Part shown: positions 6,502 through 9,780 of the stretch, one piece after another
How positions within the stretch are numbered: the first letter of the stretch is position 1
Layout of the letters: the number at the start of each line of letters is the position of its first letter
The notes under the pieces: generated by a model
The model's database searches: none
Seen by the model: the letters and a program-made list of their open reading frames with translations, nothing else
Told to the model about the DNA's origin: nothing
DNA from: Alphaproteobacteria bacterium
GTDB taxonomy: Bacteria > Pseudomonadota > Alphaproteobacteria > Rhizobiales > Devosiaceae
Assembly: GCA_018820005.1 (NCBI GenBank)
Contig: JAHJOS010000580.1
Span: 1 to 9,780, forward strand
Reading direction: 5' to 3'
DNA length: 9,780 bases
Translations under genes and position numbers: made by a program

Positions 6502-7518
6502 ATGCTCGCAACCGTTCTGCATGGGCCCGGGGATATCCGCTACGAAGATGTCGCCGAACCGAAAATCCTCAAACCCACCGATGCCATCATCAAGCTGGCG
6601 GCGACCTGCATTTGCGGCTCGGACTTATGGCCGTATCGCGGCCTGCAGCCCCAGAGTGGTCCTGCCGAGATGGGTCACGAATACTGCGGCACCGTCGTCG
6701 AGGTCGGCAGTGCCGTGAAGGACATCAAGGTTGGTCAGTTTGTCGTTGGCTCGTTCGCCACGTCAGACAACACCTGTCCTCACTGCAAGCATGGCTTCCA
6801 ATCATCATGCGACCAACGGGAGTTCATGACGGGAGCCCAGGCGCCCTTAGCACGTGTGCCGCTGGCTGACGGTACCCTCGTCGCACTCGACAGAGTGCCT
6901 GACGATGACCTGCTGCCGAGCCTGTTGGCCGTGTCCGACGTGCTTGGAACCGGCTGGTATGCTGCAGATGCTGCCCGCGTGCAGGCGGGCTCGACCGTGG
7001 CCGTCGTAGGCGACGGCGCCGTTGGACTGATGGGGATACTGGCGGCCAAGCAGATGGGGGCCGAGCGTATCATCGCCATGAGCCGCCATAAGGCACGGCA
7101 GGAGCTTGCCATGGAATATGGCGCGACCGACATCGTCACCGAGCGCGGCGACGCCGGCGCGGCACAGATCAAGGCCTTGACCAGGAATGTCGGCGCCGAT
7201 GCCGTTCTTGAATGCGTCGGCACCAATGAATCGATGCACCAGGCCATCAATGCTGCTCGTCCGGGCGGCTCGATCGGCTTTGTCGGCGTACCGCACGGCG
7301 TGGAGCTCAAGGGAGAATTCCTGTTCTTCTCGCAGAAGAACCTGCTTGGCGGTCCGGCACCGGTGCGCCGCTTCATGCCGCACCTGATCGATCTGGTACT
7401 CAACCGGAAGATCAATCCAGGCAAGGTTTTTGACCAAGTACTGCCGATCGCCGACGTCGCCGAAGGCTACAAGGCCATGGACGAGCGTCGGGCCATCAAG
7501 ACGTTGTTGCGGGTCTAG
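6502..7518 (+). CDS. Zinc-type alcohol dehydrogenase (MDR superfamily)
   Basis: A 338-residue medium-chain dehydrogenase. The N-terminal catalytic domain has the zinc ligands Cys38 (ICGSD) and His59-Glu60 (MGHEY). The structural-zinc loop reads SDNTCPHCKHGFQSSC, giving Cys92, Cys95 and Cys103 with Asp89 where classical enzymes have the first Cys. The Rossmann domain carries VVGDGAVGLMG (168-178), with the GxGxxG fingerprint, followed by IIAMSRHKAR (190-199). A Ser-Arg there in place of an acidic residue suggests NADP(H) preference. The C-terminus returns to the catalytic domain and ends normally at RAIKTLLRV. Expected reaction: reversible oxidation of an alcohol or reduction of an aldehyde or ketone. 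It follows the cupin gene after 23 bases with only a weak purine-rich stretch before the ATG. A 53-base gap separates it from the next gene. Confidence 0.92.
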   Translation: MLATVLHGPGDIRYEDVAEPKILKPTDAIIKLAATCICGSDLWPYRGLQPQSGPAEMGHEYCGTVVEVGSAVKDIKVGQFVVGSFATSDNTCPHCKHGFQSSCDQREFMTGAQAPLARVPLADGTLVALDRVPDDDLLPSLLAVSDVLGTGWYAADAARVQAGSTVAVVGDGAVGLMGILAAKQMGAERIIAMSRHKARQELAMEYGATDIVTERGDAGAAQIKALTRNVGADAVLECVGTNESMHQAINAARPGGSIGFVGVPHGVELKGEFLFFSQKNLLGGPAPVRRFMPHLIDLVLNRKINPGKVFDQVLPIADVAEGYKAMDERRAIKTLLRV

Positions 7519-7571
7519 GACTGAGATGCCCGGCCCACGTTCGCAACATAAGCACACTCAGGAGGAACAGA

Positions 7572-8555
7572 ATGCAGAAGCGTAAACTTGGACAGGGCTT
7601 CGAGGTGTCGGCGTTGTCACTGGGGGCGATGGGGTATGGCACGTCGCGTGACATTCCCGACCGGCCGGAAATGATCGCGCTGCTCAGGAAGGCTGTCGAC
7701 CTCGGCATGGACTTGTTCGATACGGCCGAAACGTATGGCCCTTGGACCAATGAAGTCATGGTCGGCGAAGCGTTCACCGGCCTGCGGACCCGCGTGAAAA
7801 TCGCCACGAAGTTCGGCTGGGACATCGACCAGGATACCGGTGAGCACAGGGGCGGCGTCAACAGCAAGCCAAAGCAGATCAGGCGGGCGGTCGAAGGCAG
7901 CCTTAAGCGCCTCAACACCGATTACATCGACCTTTACTACCAGCACCGGGTCGATCCGGAGGTGCCGATGGAGGACGTCGCCGGCACGGTCAAAGACTTG
8001 ATTGCCGAAGGCAAGGTCCTGCATTTCGGCATGTCGGAAGCCGGCGCGGCATCGATACGCAAGGCGCACGCCGTTCAGGCCGTGACGGCGCTGCAGAGCG
8101 AGTACTCGCTGTGGACCCGGGAGCCGGAGGACGCGATCATTTCGACGATTGAAGAGCTGGGTATCGGCCTCGTGCCTTACAGCCCGCTCGGCAAGGGTTT
8201 CTTGACTGGCAAGATCAGCGTCGACACGGAACTGGACAAGAGCGACATCCGCAACACCATTCCCCGGTTCGACGCCGAGGCGCGGGAGGCCAATCAACGT
8301 CTTGTCGACCTCTTGAAGAACATCGGTCAACAGCATGACGCATCGCCGGCACAGGTGGCCCTCGCATGGCTGTTGGCGCAAAAACCGTGGATCGTGCCGC
8401 TGTTTGGCACTCGCAAGCTGGAACGCTTCGAGGAAAACATCGGCGCCCTGGATGTCGCGCTCACGGAGGATGACCTCGCAGCGATCGAGAAGGCTAACTT
8501 CAAAGTCACCGGGGAACGATACGCCGAGGCCATGCTGAAACGTTCTGGCCTCTGA
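7572..8555 (+). CDS. Aldo/keto reductase
   Basis: A 327-residue (beta/alpha)8-barrel oxidoreductase of the aldo/keto reductase superfamily. The catalytic tetrad is readable: Asp50 (DLFDTAETYG), Tyr55, Lys80 (VKIATKFGW) and His125 (YYQHRVDP). The NADP-binding C-terminal part has VPYSPLGKGFLTGK (201-214) and the phosphate-binding stretch IVPLFGTRKLERFEENIGA (274-292). Length and ends are normal. It should reduce aldehydes or ketones with NADPH in the cytoplasm and belongs to the broad-specificity group related to YajO/YhdN-like enzymes. The start at 7572 is supported by AGGAGG (7560-7565) six bases upstream, the strongest ribosome-binding site in the operon. The stop is followed after a single base by the start of the short-chain dehydrogenase gene. 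Confidence 0.93.
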   Translation: MQKRKLGQGFEVSALSLGAMGYGTSRDIPDRPEMIALLRKAVDLGMDLFDTAETYGPWTNEVMVGEAFTGLRTRVKIATKFGWDIDQDTGEHRGGVNSKPKQIRRAVEGSLKRLNTDYIDLYYQHRVDPEVPMEDVAGTVKDLIAEGKVLHFGMSEAGAASIRKAHAVQAVTALQSEYSLWTREPEDAIISTIEELGIGLVPYSPLGKGFLTGKISVDTELDKSDIRNTIPRFDAEAREANQRLVDLLKNIGQQHDASPAQVALAWLLAQKPWIVPLFGTRKLERFEENIGALDVALTEDDLAAIEKANFKVTGERYAEAMLKRSGL

Positions 8556-8556
8556 A

Positions 8557-9309
8557 ATGGCGACCATCTTCATCACCGGCTCAACCACGGGTCTGGGCGC
8601 GATGGCGGGCAAGAAGCTTGGCTTGGCCGGCCATCTTGTCATCTTTCACGCCCGCAATGAGGAACGCGCCGCCGTGTTGCGGCAGACGCGGTCGAACGCC
8701 ATTGTCGTTGGCGACCTATCGTCCCTTGACCAGGCTTTTGATGTAGCGACCCAGGTGAACGAGCTTGGACCGATCGACGCCGTCATCCACAACGCCGGCA
8801 CCTATGGTGGCCCGATCAACCTGACGACCGAGGGAATACCTGCCACGTTTGCCGTCAACGTGCTGGCGCCCTATGTGCTGACTGCAAAGATCGAGAATGT
8901 CGGGAGACTGGTCTACTTAAGCTCTGGTATGCATCAGGCCCGGCCGGTGGCAGCAGACCCCCTGTGGCGAAGCCGGGCATGGAGCGGGACGCAGGCCTAT
9001 TCCGAGAGCAAGTTTTACGTGACAGCCCTCGCTAAGGCGGTTGCGCGGCTACGCCCGGACACCTTTGCCAACGCAGTCGATCCCGGTTGGGTGCCAACCC
9101 GCATGGGCGGAAGCAGTGCGCCGGACGATCTGGATGCTGGTGTGGCAACGCAGGTCGCCCTTGCCGCCGGAGCTTCAGAAGTAGCAGCGCTCTCAGGAGA
9201 GTATCTGCATCATATGGCTGTCCGCGATGCGGCGACAGGCACCAGCAACCCCGAAGTGCAGGAACGGCTGCTAGGGCTTTGCTTCGAACTATCCGGCGCA
9301 GCGATGTAG
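8557..9309 (+). CDS. Short-chain dehydrogenase/reductase (SDR)
   Basis: A 250-residue classical-type SDR. The cofactor loop is TGSTTGLG (7-14). Asp53 in VVGDLSS contacts the adenine, HNAG (78-81) replaces the usual NNAG, and the catalytic residues are Asn101, Ser123 (YLSSGM), Tyr148 and Lys152 (YSESK). VDPGWVPTRMGG (174-185) is the usual post-catalytic segment. The residue after beta-strand 2 is not acidic (FHARNEER), favouring NADP(H). It begins one base after the aldo/keto reductase stop, so the two genes must be co-transcribed and probably translated in a coupled way. It is the last gene of the operon. The substrate is unknown; reduction of a carbonyl compound is expected. The start ATG at 8557 is fixed by the cofactor motif six residues in. 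Confidence 0.92.
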   Translation: MATIFITGSTTGLGAMAGKKLGLAGHLVIFHARNEERAAVLRQTRSNAIVVGDLSSLDQAFDVATQVNELGPIDAVIHNAGTYGGPINLTTEGIPATFAVNVLAPYVLTAKIENVGRLVYLSSGMHQARPVAADPLWRSRAWSGTQAYSESKFYVTALAKAVARLRPDTFANAVDPGWVPTRMGGSSAPDDLDAGVATQVALAAGASEVAALSGEYLHHMAVRDAATGTSNPEVQERLLGLCFELSGAAM

Positions 9310-9780
9310 TTTCGAGTGCTGCTCCGGCGCTAAGTTCGCCAATCGGGCCATGTCCGCTTTCCCAGCGTCCTACGGAATAGCAGACTGTCAGCAAACCACC
9401 TCGACGTGGCCGAAACCGACCCCATTTCCGCCGTTCGCGATCAACTAGGAAATTCCCAATAGCTGCCATTCGCGGCAATAGGGCGACTCCGGCTTTGCGA
9501 CCCGTTCCGGCCGTTGGCGCGGGCTCGGCCGCTTCCCAAAAGTAGTCGTTCAACTGAGCGGTCGGCAACGTAGATAACGGGGTGGGTTGCGGATTGTCAG
9601 CTTTCCGCTGGCCCTCGGGGAAAGTGAACGTTGATGGTCTGGCAAAGTTGGCGCGGTCTGCAGAAGGGCGGCTTCTGCTGTGCGCGGCTGGATAGCAGTC
9701 GTTCAACAGACCTGGCCGGAAGAGAATTTCCTCGAGTCGCACGCACCGCCTGGAGCGCGCGACCTGGCAGCGTTTGGTAC
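9310..9780. other. Non-coding spacer with degenerate repeats
   Basis: I find no gene I can support. A long open frame on the - strand (9032-9742) overlaps most of the SDR gene, has no domain and no ribosome-binding site, and is rich in Arg, Pro and Leu, so it is a GC-driven shadow. The spacer contains atgtccgctttc (9350-9361), shared with 2581-2592, and an 11-base direct repeat agtcgttcaac (9544-9554 and 9697-9707). Two similar words, gccgttcgcg and gccattcgcg, also occur near 9430 and 9460. No clear terminator hairpin with a T-run was found after the SDR gene. Confidence 0.5.
9544..9707 (+). repeat. 11-bp direct repeat pair in the right-hand spacer
   Basis: The word agtcgttcaac occurs exactly at 9544-9554 and 9697-9707, 153 bases apart, with unrelated immediate flanks. 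It is probably part of the degenerate intergenic repeats of this genome; no function is evident. Confidence 0.4.

Noticed and set aside
7617..8642. Open frame of 341 codons on the - strand
   Set aside because: Lies antisense over the complete aldo/keto reductase gene, whose catalytic tetrad is intact; the antisense frame shows no domain.
9032..9742. Open frame of 236 codons on the - strand
   Set aside because: Overlaps the confident SDR gene by about 280 bases, is Arg/Pro/Leu-rich without a domain, and has no ribosome-binding site.
1..9780. CRISPR array, retron or toxin-antitoxin pair
   Set aside because: No regularly spaced repeats, reverse transcriptase, or small overlapping gene pair of that kind was seen in any spacer.

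Overview
The window reads as chromosomal or accessory DNA from an alphaproteobacterium, most likely a sphingomonad (Sphingomonas/Sphingobium/Novosphingobium type). This rests on moderately high GC, on intergenic spacers carrying the 'atgtccgctttc' words that I associate with sphingomonad genomes, and on a short solitary tyrosine recombinase of a type familiar from that group. The genus assignment is inference; no rRNA or tRNA gene is present to settle it.

Layout. Bases 1-515 hold no convincing gene, only degenerate repeats and a hairpin (452-480) ahead of the first gene. A two-gene membrane operon follows on the + strand: an LtrA-family multipass protein (516-1685), overlapped by one base by a six-helix potassium-channel-like protein with a TVGYGD filter (1685-2347). 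A spacer of about 330 bases leads to a solitary tyrosine recombinase on the - strand (2677-3309). All six catalytic residues of the recombinase are present, but its DNA-binding N-terminal domain is absent. Its ribosome-binding site lies in one arm of a long hairpin (3312-3348).

A LysR-type regulator (3434-4327, - strand) is divergent from a tightly packed + strand operon of six genes (4420-9309). In order these encode an MFS efflux permease, a small exported cyclophilin-like protein, a metal-binding cupin resembling cupin hydroxynitrile lyases, a zinc-type alcohol dehydrogenase, an aldo/keto reductase and a short-chain dehydrogenase. A perfect 8+8 bp palindrome (4379-4406) in the divergent intergenic region is the best candidate LysR operator. 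The permease gene is frameshifted in a run of five G (5360-5364). Removing one G restores a complete permease of about 398 residues; as written, the reading frame runs instead into the cyclophilin-like gene.

The cluster looks like a LysR-controlled carbonyl or electrophile handling module: efflux in the inner membrane plus three different NAD(P)H-linked oxidoreductases and a cupin that could act on aldehydes or their adducts. The substrate cannot be read from the sequence. Bases 9310-9780 hold no supported gene and contain more degenerate spacer repeats. The most interesting points are the hairpin over the recombinase start, the G-tract frameshift, the operator palindrome, the composition of the redox operon and the coupled LtrA/channel pair.
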